Assembly (NCBI GenBank): GCA_000828075.3
Contig: JXCB02000039.1
Location: forward strand, 45,797-109,796
From: Tolypothrix campylonemoides VB511288
GTDB lineage: Bacteria; Cyanobacteriota; Cyanobacteriia; Cyanobacteriales; Nostocaceae
Length of the DNA: 64,000 nucleotides
Reading direction: 5' to 3'
The notes beneath the pieces were generated by a model. The model was given only the letters and a program-made list of their open reading frames with translations. It was not told where the DNA came from and did not search any database. A program made the position numbers and the translations under genes. Within the stretch, counting starts at the first letter, position 1. Each line of letters begins with the position of its first letter. Positions 26,583 through 35,841 of this stretch are shown here, piece after piece.

Positions 26583-27653
26583 GTGGATATTTATCGAAAA
26601 CAATACATCTGTCGGTATAGAGAAACCCTGAGTACCCAGAGACTTGGCAGAGTCTTCATTGTTTGTTCCTGTATTGGTTTCATAGCTGCTGGTTGCACGC
26701 CACAAACTGCTGGTTGTCGCAAAGGAAACGAGTAATAACACAGCAATTAGTAAACAAAATTTCACAAACACCAATATCATTCGTCTAGGGTATCAAAAAG
26801 GAGGGATTATTCCCATCGCACGACAACGCGGTGAGTTAGAGCAAGAACTGAAAGGACAAAACATCAAAGTGGAATGGAGTGGTCCGTTTGACCGTTGTGC
26901 AACTCTGCTGCAAGCCCTCAATGGGAATCGAGCTGACATTGGTGGATGTGGTGACATTCCATCTATATCTGGTATTGCTGCGGGACAGCCTCTTTGCATA
27001 GGAGCCGTACAGCCTCCCAAACCAGATTCTTTAGGCAATGCCATCTTAGTACGCGGTGACTCTTCTATACGTAAAGCTGCTGATTTAGTTGGTAAAAAAG
27101 TTGCTGTTAATCAAGGTGGTGCAGGCGAATATCTGTTACTAAATGTTTTGGAAAAAGAAAATATTCCGAAAGAGAAAGTCCAACGGGTTTACTTATCGCC
27201 AAATGATGCAGCACCCGCCCTGTATCAAAATTCTGTTGATGCTTGGGCAGTCTGGGAACCATATATTTCCATTGCTGAATTAGAACATAGGGCGAGGAGA
27301 ATTACCACCACCCATCCAGCCCCTACTTACGGCATTATGGTCGTACGGCGTGGTGCAGCTAAAATCCACAAGGTGTAAAAGCAGCGCTGGTTGCTCTTGG
27401 CAAAAATGCCGAATGGCTGAATCAAAATCCCTCATCTGCTGCGGAATTTATGGTCAAGGAACTAAAAGTTTCCTCGACGGTAGCAAAACAAGCGACCAAA
27501 AACCGAGGTCCAGAATCAGTCACATTTCCCAATTCAGAAGATATCGCCAATCTCCAGAAAACAGCTGATTGGATGCTTGAGCAAAAGATTATTCCTCAAC
27601 GTGTAGACATTGCTGCTGCTTTATGTCCAACGGCAAAAGTTAGCGTTAAATGA
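26583..27653 (+). pseudogene. Sulfonate/nitrate-type binding-protein pseudogene, two frameshifts
   Basis: Three overlapping frames together make one TauA/SsuA-like binding protein. Frame one starts at GTG 26583 and encodes a lipoprotein signal ending FIAAGC, then stops near 26731. Frame two (from about 26720 to 27378) carries IIRLGYQKGGIIPIARQRGE, DIGGCGDIPSISGIAAG, VGKKVAVNQGGAGEYLLL and NSVDAWAVWEPY. Frame three (about 27358-27653) carries NPQGVKAALVALGKNAEWL to the end. Single-base indels are needed near 26720 and near 27358. All parts are otherwise well conserved, so the gene was lost recently or the sequence contains two errors. Confidence 0.85.
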
Positions 27654-27791
27654 CTCATTTTAGGACTTACGCAGAAGTTGCGGAAAACGAACCGCAGAGG
27701 ACGCAGAGGACACAGAGAAATAAGAGTTTGAGAGGGTTTTTGCGTAAGTCCTATCATTTCTCAAACCCAATAGAAAAAAGGGGGTTGATTC

Positions 27792-28898
27792 ATGACTGTA
27801 GAATTTATAGGAATGATTGGGACGCGCCCAGCGTCTGAGTTGAATAGTCCTGCGGTATCTCTGACGGGAGGAACTGTAAATCCAGATTACGTCCGTAAAT
27901 TTGCGAAGGTTCATGAAGACGGTGGCTTCGACCGGGTATTAGTCGGTTATAGTTCCACAGGACCTGATGGTTTTAATGTTGTCAGTTACGCGGCTTCTGT
28001 AACAGAGAGACTAAAATTTTTATTGGCACACCGTCCCGGTTTTGTGTCTCCCACTTTAGCCGCCCGGAAATTGGCAACGCTTGACCACTTTACTCAAGGG
28101 CGGATTGCTGTTCACATTATCACAGGGAGTAGTGATGCTGAACAGCAGCGAGACGGTGACTGGCTAGACCACGATACCCGTTATCGTCGTACTGACGAAT
28201 ATCTCGATATTATCCGTCGGGTGTGGACGAGTGCAGAACCCTTTGACTATGAGGGCGAGTTTTACCGCCTGAAAAACGCTTTCTCGGATGTAAAGCCACT
28301 CCAGAAACCTTATATCCCGATATATTTTGGCGGTGCTTCGGGTGCAGCCGTGACGGTGGGTGCAAAACACAGCAATGTCTATGCTTTTTGGGGGGAACCA
28401 TTAGCAGCAATTAAACAGCGAATTGCAGAAGTCAAAGCCGCCGCACCACCAGGAAAACCTTTGCGCTTTAGTGTCTCCTTGCGTCCTATTTTAGGGGAAA
28501 CTGAAGAAAGGGCATGGGAGCGAGCACGTTATATTTTGTCACGGATTCGGCAAACCCGCGCTGATGCGGGTTTACAATTACCTGTTGGTGTTGCCGCTAG
28601 ACCCCAAGCTATAGGTTCGCAGCGGTTACTGGAGTTTGCCCAGGAAAGTGAGATTCACGACAAACGCTTGTGGACACCTGTAGCTGCAGCTACGGGTGCT
28701 TACGGCAATACAACTGCCCTTGTTGGGACACCAGAACAGGTGGCTGAGTCACTCGTGGATTATTACGAAGCCGGAGTGACAACTTTGCTGATTCGCGGTT
28801 TTGAGCCTGTGGAAGATGCGATCGCCTACGGTCGAGATGTAATTCCCCTTGTGCGTTTAGAAGTCCAACGGCGAGAACAACAAGCGGTGAACGTTTAA
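27792..28898 (+). CDS. ssuD: LLM-class FMNH2-dependent alkanesulfonate monooxygenase (SsuD-like)
   Basis: A 368-residue flavin monooxygenase close to SsuD in layout. RLKFLLAHRPGFVSPTLAARKLATLDHFTQGR is followed by HIITGSSDAEQQRDGDWLDHDTRYRRTDEYLDIIRRVW and PIYFGGASGAAVTVGAKHSNVYAFWGEP, all aligning with SsuD motifs. The reaction expected is oxygenolytic release of sulfite from an alkanesulfonate with FMNH2 and O2. It lies between the binding-protein pseudogene and the cysteine-dioxygenase-like gene. A GAACCGCAGAGGACGCAGAG repeat precedes it. Sequence shows no defects. Confidence 0.88.
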   Translation: MTVEFIGMIGTRPASELNSPAVSLTGGTVNPDYVRKFAKVHEDGGFDRVLVGYSSTGPDGFNVVSYAASVTERLKFLLAHRPGFVSPTLAARKLATLDHFTQGRIAVHIITGSSDAEQQRDGDWLDHDTRYRRTDEYLDIIRRVWTSAEPFDYEGEFYRLKNAFSDVKPLQKPYIPIYFGGASGAAVTVGAKHSNVYAFWGEPLAAIKQRIAEVKAAAPPGKPLRFSVSLRPILGETEERAWERARYILSRIRQTRADAGLQLPVGVAARPQAIGSQRLLEFAQESEIHDKRLWTPVAAATGAYGNTTALVGTPEQVAESLVDYYEAGVTTLLIRGFEPVEDAIAYGRDVIPLVRLEVQRREQQAVNV

Positions 28899-28975
28899 AC
28901 CGGATCAGATGTAGAAGAGAAACAGGAGAATCGGTCGTAAATCCTCATCCAAAATCTCATAAAACCCAAAATCCT

Positions 28976-29650
28976 ATGCCTGACACCACTATTCTCGAAC
29001 CCCTAGAAGCAGATCAATGGTTTGTTGATAGCCAAGATCTGCGAGAGTTTGTGACTCAAGCCAGAGAAATTAGCTTAAGCACTGCTCACAACCGAGAAGA
29101 AACTCTCAGCGCACTCGAACCCCACTTTGCCGCATTGCTGAAAAAAACAGATTGGCTACCAGAACAATTTGCTCAACCCAATCCTGGGAGCGGTTTGGGG
29201 GGAGGTATCGGTCAATGGCTACTGTTCCGCGCTCAAGACCGTTCGCTGAGCGTGTTTAGTTTGGTCATTCCCCCTGGTTCAAAGACTCCCATCCATGACC
29301 ATCTCTCTTGGGGACTGGTAGGCTTGTATAAAGGCGAACAAGAAGAAACTGTCTACCGCCGTGTTGATAATGGCGAGTTAGCTGGATATGCCCAATTAGA
29401 GATTGTTGGTGTTTACCAAGTGCAAAGAGGCAGTATTTACCGCCTATTACCGCCCGATGGAGATATCCATTCTGTCAAAGCCACAACTGTATTTGCCCCG
29501 TCAGTATCGATTCATGTTATGGGCAATGATACGGGTAGTATTTTGCGGCATCAGTATCAGCTAGAACAAAATACTGTACGGTCATTTCGCTCTGGATATT
29601 CCAATGCCCCTTACAAAGAACAAAGGACAGATTATGCCAAATTTCACTAG
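28976..29650 (+). CDS. Cysteine-dioxygenase-like cupin protein
   Basis: A 224-residue single-domain cupin of the COG5553/cysteine-dioxygenase-like group. The first cupin motif TPIHDHLSWGLVGLYKGEQEET supplies two His and a Glu-like metal ligand, and GDIHSVKATT supplies the third His. Related enzymes oxidise thiols such as cysteine or 3-mercaptopropionate to sulfinates. It lies 77 bp after the SsuD-like gene and its 3' end overlaps the next gene by 17 bp, so the three are probably one operon. The exact thiol substrate cannot be read from sequence. Confidence 0.78.
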   Translation: MPDTTILEPLEADQWFVDSQDLREFVTQAREISLSTAHNREETLSALEPHFAALLKKTDWLPEQFAQPNPGSGLGGGIGQWLLFRAQDRSLSVFSLVIPPGSKTPIHDHLSWGLVGLYKGEQEETVYRRVDNGELAGYAQLEIVGVYQVQRGSIYRLLPPDGDIHSVKATTVFAPSVSIHVMGNDTGSILRHQYQLEQNTVRSFRSGYSNAPYKEQRTDYAKFH

Positions 29651-30686
29651 ACCTGAACCACCCATCTTTGAGCGAGTCGAAGACGAACGCTTGCACCGCA
29701 AACAACGTTTAGCGGCGGCATTTCGCGCATTTGCTCGCTTTGGCTTCAGCGAGGGAACAACAGGTCATATCACAGCTCGCGATCCGGAGTTTACAGACCA
29801 CTTTTGGGTAAACCCTTTTGGGATGTACTTCGGTCACATTCGAGTTTCTGACCTGATTTTGGTTGATAGAGAGGGCGAAGTCGTCAAGGGTTCACAGCCG
29901 GTAAATAGAGCAGCTTTTGCCATCCATTCTCAAGTTCATGAGGCTCGACCTGATATTGTAGCCGCTGCACACGCTCATTCACTTTATGGCAAATCCTGGT
30001 CTAGTCTCGGTCGTTTGCTAGACCCCCTAACTCAAGATGCCTGTGCTTTTTATGAAGACCACGCGCTGTTTGATGACTACAAAGGTGTGGTGTTGGACAC
30101 CAAGGAAGGCAAGCGCATTGCTGAAGCTTTGGGCGATAAAAAAGCTGTTATCTTGCGTAACCACGGTCACTTGACAGTAGGTCATACTGTTGATGAAGCT
30201 GCCTGGTGCTATATCACTTTTGAACGTTCTTGTCAAGCTCAACTTTTAGCAGAAGCAGCAGGCAAACCTCTTCCGATTGACCCTGAGAAAGCAACAACTG
30301 CTCACTACTTTCTCATCAGGATGTTAGAGGAAGTCGGTCTAACAATGCAGGATATCAATGCAATTCCTCTTTCGATCCCCGACGGGCTTTCTGCCTTCAG
30401 AAGGGGAGACTTAGACGCTTGGGCTACCTATGGTTACTCAATCCCACAAGCCAAAAAAGATGGGGCACGCATACTCAAGTCAGCAAAGAATATCCTCGTT
30501 ATTGTAGCTGCTCCAAGCGCAATTGCCGACCCAGGAAAAAAGGCAGCGATTTCAGACTTCTTGTGTCGCATCAAGAAGTCACAAGTATGGCGTAACACCA
30601 ATGTTAAGGAATGGTCGCGAAACTATGCTGCTGCTATTAACGTTGATGAATCTATCGTGTATCAAGATGAAGCAGTTTATTACTAA
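29634..30686 (+). CDS. Chimeric ORF: class II aldolase/adducin domain fused to the C-terminal half of a binding protein
   Basis: ATG 29634, preceded by AAAGGACAG, starts a class II aldolase/adducin-family domain of about 220 residues. Its zinc ligands are visible as HAH in AAAHAHSLYGK and HGH in RNHGHLTVGH. Near 30291, after KPLPIDPEKA, the reading changes to the second half of an SsuA-type binding protein: TTAHYFLIRMLEEVGLTMQDI, IPDGLSAFRRGDLDAWATYG and a typical end YQDEAVYY. The binding-protein half has no signal peptide or first lobe. An in-frame deletion or recombination between two genes best explains this. The aldolase domain may still be active; the tail is probably non-functional. 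Confidence 0.8.
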   Translation: MPNFTRPEPPIFERVEDERLHRKQRLAAAFRAFARFGFSEGTTGHITARDPEFTDHFWVNPFGMYFGHIRVSDLILVDREGEVVKGSQPVNRAAFAIHSQVHEARPDIVAAAHAHSLYGKSWSSLGRLLDPLTQDACAFYEDHALFDDYKGVVLDTKEGKRIAEALGDKKAVILRNHGHLTVGHTVDEAAWCYITFERSCQAQLLAEAAGKPLPIDPEKATTAHYFLIRMLEEVGLTMQDINAIPLSIPDGLSAFRRGDLDAWATYGYSIPQAKKDGARILKSAKNILVIVAAPSAIADPGKKAAISDFLCRIKKSQVWRNTNVKEWSRNYAAAINVDESIVYQDEAVYY

Positions 30687-31111
30687 GTGCATTGTATCAA
30701 GGAGTCGCAACGGCAGCGCGAGATTGGTTAGTTGGGTATCTTCATGAGCGATCGCCGACTAATTTGGGTACAACTCTGGCAACTTTGCCTCGCTTTCAAA
30801 CTGCTGTTGGTGAAATTGAAGCATTGTTATATGCCAACCAGCGATTGATTTATAGTTTAGCGGCTGACATAGATAAAGGTGAATACGATACCAATGTGAG
30901 TTTGCAAGCGCAAACGGTGAAATATCTTGCAACAAATAACGCCATTCGCGCCGTTGAAATTGGACTAGAACTGATTGGTAATCCAGGTTTATCTAGAAAT
31001 AATCCTCTGGAAAGACATTATCGAGATGTTCTTTGTAGCCGTATTCATACACCACAGAATGATGTGATTTGTTTGTCTTTAGGGAAATCAGCGTTAAAAA
31101 TTAAAAAGTAA
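30675..31111 (+). pseudogene. Remnant of an acyl-CoA-dehydrogenase-type (SfnB/DszC-like) gene, C-terminal part
   Basis: The frame encodes LLLSALYQGVATAARDWLVGYL, then LATLPRFQTAVGEIEALLYANQRLI and RAVEIGLELIGNPGLSRNNPLERHYRDVLCSRIHTPQND. This is the C-terminal helical domain of the acyl-CoA-dehydrogenase superfamily, including the SfnB/DszC-like flavin monooxygenases of sulfur metabolism. The N-terminal two-thirds and the start are absent. It begins where the aldolase/binding-protein chimera ends, so several genes were lost from this junction. The TTG at 30692 is not a convincing start. Confidence 0.8.
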
Positions 31112-31307
31112 AAGGGACTGGGGATTGGGGATTAGGGATTGGGGTAGTGGTATATCAAACGAAAAATTATGGAATTCTGCTTTAACCCCTCCCAAATTTT
31201 GGAACAATTTCCCAGTACTTAGTACCCAGTACCCAGTACCGGAGCGGCGTTCCTCCCGCCACCAACCAACGGGGCTGGTGGGGGACTCCTCGCCGCGACC
31301 AGTTGAA
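31111..31307. repeat. Interspersed repeat, copy 1
   Basis: It begins with GGGATTGGGGATTAGGGATT, continues with GTAGTGGTAT, TCAAACGAAAAATTATG, then a variable middle with AGTACCCAGT, GGAGCGGCGT and a GGTGGGGGAC block, and ends CGACCAGTTGAA. The same order of blocks occurs at 54301-54547. It lies directly after the decayed 3' end of the sulfur island. Confidence 0.8.
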
Positions 31308-31428
31308 TATTGAGTTTAACAGTCGTATAAATTTGTTTTCTCGCCAGAATATCTGACCAAAGAAAATAGCCCCAAGCTGGGGCTAGTCAATACAATTGCT
31401 ACTTTTTGGGCGCATAGTTCTTAATGTT

Positions 31429-33252
31429 TTAAACAGTAATTTTTGTCCCATCAAACTTGGTAAACGTGAAGCCGTTGAATTTTTCGTTGTACCCCAGCCT
31501 TTCATCTCTGAGAATGCTAATAGCAACCTCTTCTCCCAAAGCCAAGCCAACTGCACCATCTGAACGCCAATGGATACCGCCAAGGCTGCGACCAATAGCA
31601 TAATTAGTTGCCAGCTTGTTCAATTCTCCACCCACTGTCAGTTGCTCGCCGCTATAGGGAATCACTTTTGTGGGATCATTGGGGTCAGGTACCACAGGAT
31701 TGGGGATGACAAAGTTCTCGTCAAAGAACGCTTTCAACAGTGTGACTGAGACACCGGCGATAGAGGCAGCACCACCAGTGTAAGAGGGATGGAACGGTGC
31801 TGCTTCTGGGTACGCATGAGGCAACAAATAGGTTCCAAAGGTGCTATGAGTCTGAGCTAAAGCTCTGGAATTTAAGACCTCGGAATTGATTGGATAGTCA
31901 GTTTTGTTGACTAGGTTGTTGTAGATCAACCCACCATATGCTTCCGGTCGCAGACGACGGTGTACATAAAATTTCTGCCAGTAGGAGGCTCTAATTGCCC
32001 GCGAGGGAGCTAACAAGAGTAAGGCTTGATAATGCGCTGCTGCAAATGTCGCAGCAGAACCTAGTTGAGTTTTCGAGTTGACATAGGGATTGCCTGGATT
32101 CAAGGGAGCGCTAATACCACTACTTAGAATTAACAAAGCTCCATAGAACAAGGCACCACCAATATGTGCATACTCAGCGAGATCGCGAACAGTAGATATG
32201 TAACGACGTGTTGGATCGTATCTGAGAGACTTGCCAGAACTGCCTCCATTTTGGACGGTCAACCATTCCTGGTAATCGGTGAGGAAATCATTGCCAGGAA
32301 GAGCAGTACGAATTAGAGGCGAGATAAACTGGGTATTTAAAGGAATATCCCGCAATAGAAACTGTGAAATGTAAGGACCGTCTGTTACTCCAGGTGGAAT
32401 AAAGTGTTGTGCTGTCTTGCCGTCATTTCTATCGACATAAGTGACACTGCCACGAAACAGAGTTTGAGGAGTGACCGCACCACCCTGTTTTGGTCCTTGA
32501 AATTCTGAAAGTTTGTTCAGTTCTTCAATAGCTGCTAGGACTTTTGGATCGTCAGTGTTGTTCTGCAACTTATTAAGAGGGACTTCCCGCAGTAAAGCCT
32601 GCCAGTAGAGTTCAACTGCCTCGGCAGCCTGTTCTGCACTATCTAGAGTTGGTGGTGGTGGAGTGACTATTTGAGCTGCGTTTATCCCTTCCAAGCTCAC
32701 TGCCAATGGTCCTTGAGGATTAACCAACTTCCGCCCGCCACCCAAGATAATATTTTCAAAGTCATCAGGGTTAAGCGATGAGAGTGCTTTGATTAAAGAT
32801 TTGTAAGCTTCTGGCTTGACTTCGCCTCGCTCGTCGTGTGGTAATCCCCTGGTGTCGGTAGCAATTTTGTTAGGATAGCGTTCTTCATCGCCATTAGTCG
32901 GATGAGGCGGAACGCCTATCTCTAACTCAAGTTGCGCTGCTTGAACACGCACTTGATACGCTTTCTGGCTAAACCCTGCATAGTCAAAGTTGAACTGATT
33001 AACAATATCCTGTGCCTGGACAATATCTCCTCTTTTTTTAGAGGAGAAGGGTGAACTTATGACTCCCGTAACAACACCAGTGGCAGTAGCAGTCAACAAA
33101 CCAGCACGACCAAGAAATCCGCGTCTACCGACTCGACTAATTAATAGGCGTCTGCTGCTGGCACTAGGGACATTTTGATTGGAATTTGTCTTTTTGCTTT
33201 GCTGTTGTATATTCTCTTGAGAAGGTTGATCAGAGGTTGGTTCGAGTGACAT
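31429..33252 (-). CDS. Vanadium-dependent haloperoxidase-family protein with altered active site
   Basis: A 607-residue exported protein. A twin-arginine signal (RVGRRGFLGRAGLL, RR at residues 43-44) indicates folded export by Tat. The body matches cyanobacterial vanadium haloperoxidases of the PAP2 superfamily: the RRLRPEAYGG segment and the vanadate-binding GRSLGGIHWRSDG with His about 561. The other core motif normally reads PSGHA-like, but here it is HPSYTGGAASIAG (residues about 489-500). Gly 493 stands for the Ser and Ala 495 for the acid-base His. The gene appears otherwise intact. The protein may lack haloperoxidase activity or do something else. It stands alone; a hairpin-free gap separates it from the next gene. 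Confidence 0.85.
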   Translation of the reverse strand: MSLEPTSDQPSQENIQQQSKKTNSNQNVPSASSRRLLISRVGRRGFLGRAGLLTATATGVVTGVISSPFSSKKRGDIVQAQDIVNQFNFDYAGFSQKAYQVRVQAAQLELEIGVPPHPTNGDEERYPNKIATDTRGLPHDERGEVKPEAYKSLIKALSSLNPDDFENIILGGGRKLVNPQGPLAVSLEGINAAQIVTPPPPTLDSAEQAAEAVELYWQALLREVPLNKLQNNTDDPKVLAAIEELNKLSEFQGPKQGGAVTPQTLFRGSVTYVDRNDGKTAQHFIPPGVTDGPYISQFLLRDIPLNTQFISPLIRTALPGNDFLTDYQEWLTVQNGGSSGKSLRYDPTRRYISTVRDLAEYAHIGGALFYGALLILSSGISAPLNPGNPYVNSKTQLGSAATFAAAHYQALLLLAPSRAIRASYWQKFYVHRRLRPEAYGGLIYNNLVNKTDYPINSEVLNSRALAQTHSTFGTYLLPHAYPEAAPFHPSYTGGAASIAGVSVTLLKAFFDENFVIPNPVVPDPNDPTKVIPYSGEQLTVGGELNKLATNYAIGRSLGGIHWRSDGAVGLALGEEVAISILRDERLGYNEKFNGFTFTKFDGTKITV

Positions 33253-34001
33253 GAGATTTTCTCCAAAACTAGCAAGACAACTTTAAGTACGCAGGAATGA
33301 CTCCTAATAGCTGTACCTATTGCTACGGTTTTACTGCATAGCAATTGTGCTTATACATATGAAAGCAGATGTATAAGCTGTAGCAATGTCTAACAGTAAG
33401 TCATGGTGCGTTTTTACGCACAAATTAGACTTGCTTTAACTATTGTGAGAATGACTTGGGCGTCGTTCTCAATGCTCTCGTAATTAATCAACAAAGCATT
33501 GATGGCATTTACCGCTCGTTGATTTATCAGTGCTGATTTTGAGTAGCTAAAAATCATTCGACATCGCTTTTTCAAACGATGGTACAGCTAAAGCCACTAT
33601 CTTTCAAAAATCAGCAAATGTACTGTATGTCTATAAAATAACCGTATATTTTAGCTGTTAAGTCAACAATATCTCACAAACAACCGTCAAAAGCAAGTAA
33701 ACGATTGTTACAAAATCACTGTATATTTGGCTTGCCTATTGCAGCAATCTATGTCATCATCAACCGATACAAGTGTTAAATACGTTTAATTGGTAAACAA
33801 ACAGTAGTTAATCTGAACTAGAGTAAAATATAGGACAATCTTTAGCTATCAATTGGAAAATCAAATTTGAGTACAAGTTTTTCTTCTTCGCTTTTTAAGT
33901 AAAAAATAACACTTAACCATGTGGTAGAGCAATGTAAATACTTAAAAAGATAGTGTGCTCAGCAGTAAGACTATTCCAGAAATACTTGATTATATGCATC
34001 T
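33253..34001. other. Divergent gap, AT-rich, no gene
   Basis: This 749-bp gap separates the minus-strand haloperoxidase-family gene from a plus-strand binding-protein gene. It holds the inverted motif TAACCGTA at 33639-33646 (TACGGTTA on the other strand). No start-bearing frame of note is seen. It probably holds both promoters. Confidence 0.5.
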
Positions 34002-35072
34002 ATGTTGATGAAATTATTAAAAGCTAGGATTTTGTGTACTTGGCAACTTTTATACTCAAATTTCCGGCAACGTAAAATCCGTTCCTTATCTGTGCTCTTT
34101 GCCGTGGGGCTAGGCTTAAGCCTAGTCGTGTCTGCCTGTTCTTCCAACGCCACCAAACCAGAAGCAGGTAGTTCGCCTACTAGCAATCAAAATGTCACTA
34201 GCAGTATTACAGTTAACATTGGCTTTCAAAAGGCGGCAACTGTCCTCAATGCCCTAAAAAGCAGAAACAGCCTAGAGCAAACTCTAGCCGCTTCTGGTGG
34301 AACTGTAAAGTGGACTGAATTCCCCGCCGGCCCACCCATGCTGGAAGCCATGAACGCGGGTAGTATTGACTTTGGTTACACAGGTGAATCACCGCCCATC
34401 TTTGCCCAAGCCGCAGGTAATCCTTTAGTTTACGTCGCCTACGATCCTTGGGGACCGAAGGCAGAAGCGATTATCGTACCGAAAAATTCACCAATAAAAA
34501 CTGTGGCTGAACTTAAAGGCAAAAAAGTTGCCTTTGCTAAAGGTTCAAATACCAACTATCTCGTCGTCAAAGCCTTAGAATCTGCCGGATTAAACTACAG
34601 TGATATTAAACCAGTTTTTCTTACACCAGCAGATGCTCGTGCTGCCTTTGAAGGTGGTAACGTTGATGCTTGGGCAATTTGGGACCCCTATCTAGCAGCA
34701 GCCCAAGAAGCAACAGGGGCTAGAACCATAACAGATGCAACAAATTTAGCACCAAATCGCGGTTATTACCTTGCCCGCAAATCATTTGTGGAAGAACATC
34801 CTGATGTTTTGAAAACAATTTTGGATGAAGTCAGTAAAGTAGACAAATGGGCGGCAAGTAATCCAACAGAAGTTGCGAAGTTTTTAGAACCACAATTAGG
34901 CATCAAGGCGGCGGCGCTAGAAGTTGCAGAGAAACGGCGAGAGTATGGTGTTTTACCGTTGACAGAAGAAGTCATTGCTAAACAACAAGAAGTTGCTGAT
35001 ACCTTCCAAAAAATTAAGCTGCTTCCCAAGCAAATCCAGGTAAAGGAAATCGTTTGGAAAGGCAATAAGTAA
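34002..35072 (+). CDS. ssuA: Aliphatic sulfonate-type ABC substrate-binding lipoprotein
   Basis: A 356-residue SsuA-type binding protein. The signal peptide LSVLFAVGLGLSLVVSAC ends in a lipobox (VSAC). Typical segments are VNIGFQKAATVLNALKSRNSL, VKWTEFPAGPPMLEAMNAGS, GESPPIFAQAAGNPLVY, ELKGKKVAFAKGSNTNYLVVKAL and LTPADARAAFEGGNVDAWAIWDPY. No transport genes are adjacent, so it probably serves the SsuBC components in the main island about 30 kb away. A TACGGTTA-type site lies about 355 bp upstream. A plasmid-like remnant zone begins right after it. Confidence 0.9.
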   Translation: MLMKLLKARILCTWQLLYSNFRQRKIRSLSVLFAVGLGLSLVVSACSSNATKPEAGSSPTSNQNVTSSITVNIGFQKAATVLNALKSRNSLEQTLAASGGTVKWTEFPAGPPMLEAMNAGSIDFGYTGESPPIFAQAAGNPLVYVAYDPWGPKAEAIIVPKNSPIKTVAELKGKKVAFAKGSNTNYLVVKALESAGLNYSDIKPVFLTPADARAAFEGGNVDAWAIWDPYLAAAQEATGARTITDATNLAPNRGYYLARKSFVEEHPDVLKTILDEVSKVDKWAASNPTEVAKFLEPQLGIKAAALEVAEKRREYGVLPLTEEVIAKQQEVADTFQKIKLLPKQIQVKEIVWKGNK

Positions 35073-35133
35073 AGGATGAAAAGGAGTCACAAAATTAAGG
35101 GTGTAAGGGTGTAAGGGGATAGGGGTGTAGGGG

Positions 35134-35600
35134 AACCCCATCAATCTTAATAAAAGCAATAACTCTCAGCCAGAAAATACCCTTGCAACCTCATCCGATG
35201 AGAATGAGGAAAAGTTACCCTTACCTATAGAAAAGACTATTAAAGCAGCTTCCACTATAAACCCTGGTAAAATACAGCCAGAACCCACCTCAGAAGACAA
35301 ATCGTGGGCGGAAAGTATCTTACCTGCTATCGGTAAAATCTGGCAAAAGGCAAATCAAACAGGGAGAATTAAGCTAATGCCTGGAGCAGGCGAACAAGTG
35401 GAAGAGATTACAGAATTAGTAGAAAATATGAAAAATTAAGCATTTTATCAATAAAAGATAATAGAGAAGTGGCATTATACGATTTAAGTGAAAATACAAT
35501 ATTAACTACTAAACCTACGGATGAAGACAAAGAATATTGGGGAAAAATCGCTCAAAAACAGCCACTAACTAACAAAAAACAAGATGTCGAACTTTCCTAA
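35134..35600 (+). pseudogene. Remnant of an unidentified gene, frameshifted, no start
   Basis: A frame opens at about 35134 and encodes a hydrophilic segment containing ENEEKLPLPIEKTIKAAS and WAESILPAIGKIWQKANQTG, ending at 35439. An overlapping frame continues with KLSILSIKDNREVALYDLSE and EDKEYWGKIAQKQPL to 35598. The two make sense as one protein broken by a single-base shift near 35430. There is no start codon and no family I recognise; the composition suggests the C-terminal end of a plasmid-type gene. It is followed by the IS1 element. Confidence 0.5.
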
Positions 35601-35841
35601 CTACCCTTCACCACGAGATTATACTTAATATTTAGTATTGACTAATTCACTATTATTATACCATTGATTTGGTCTTATTAATTGAATTTTATTAGCAAAA
35701 TTCAGCATAAAAGATGTTGATAAAAATTTTAATTTTTATCAATATTGAATTGAATAATTATTATAGATTTTTCAATAAAATATATCATGCTAAATAAATT
35801 ATTTATGATAACTTACAATTAATAGTTGGATGTAAATTCAG

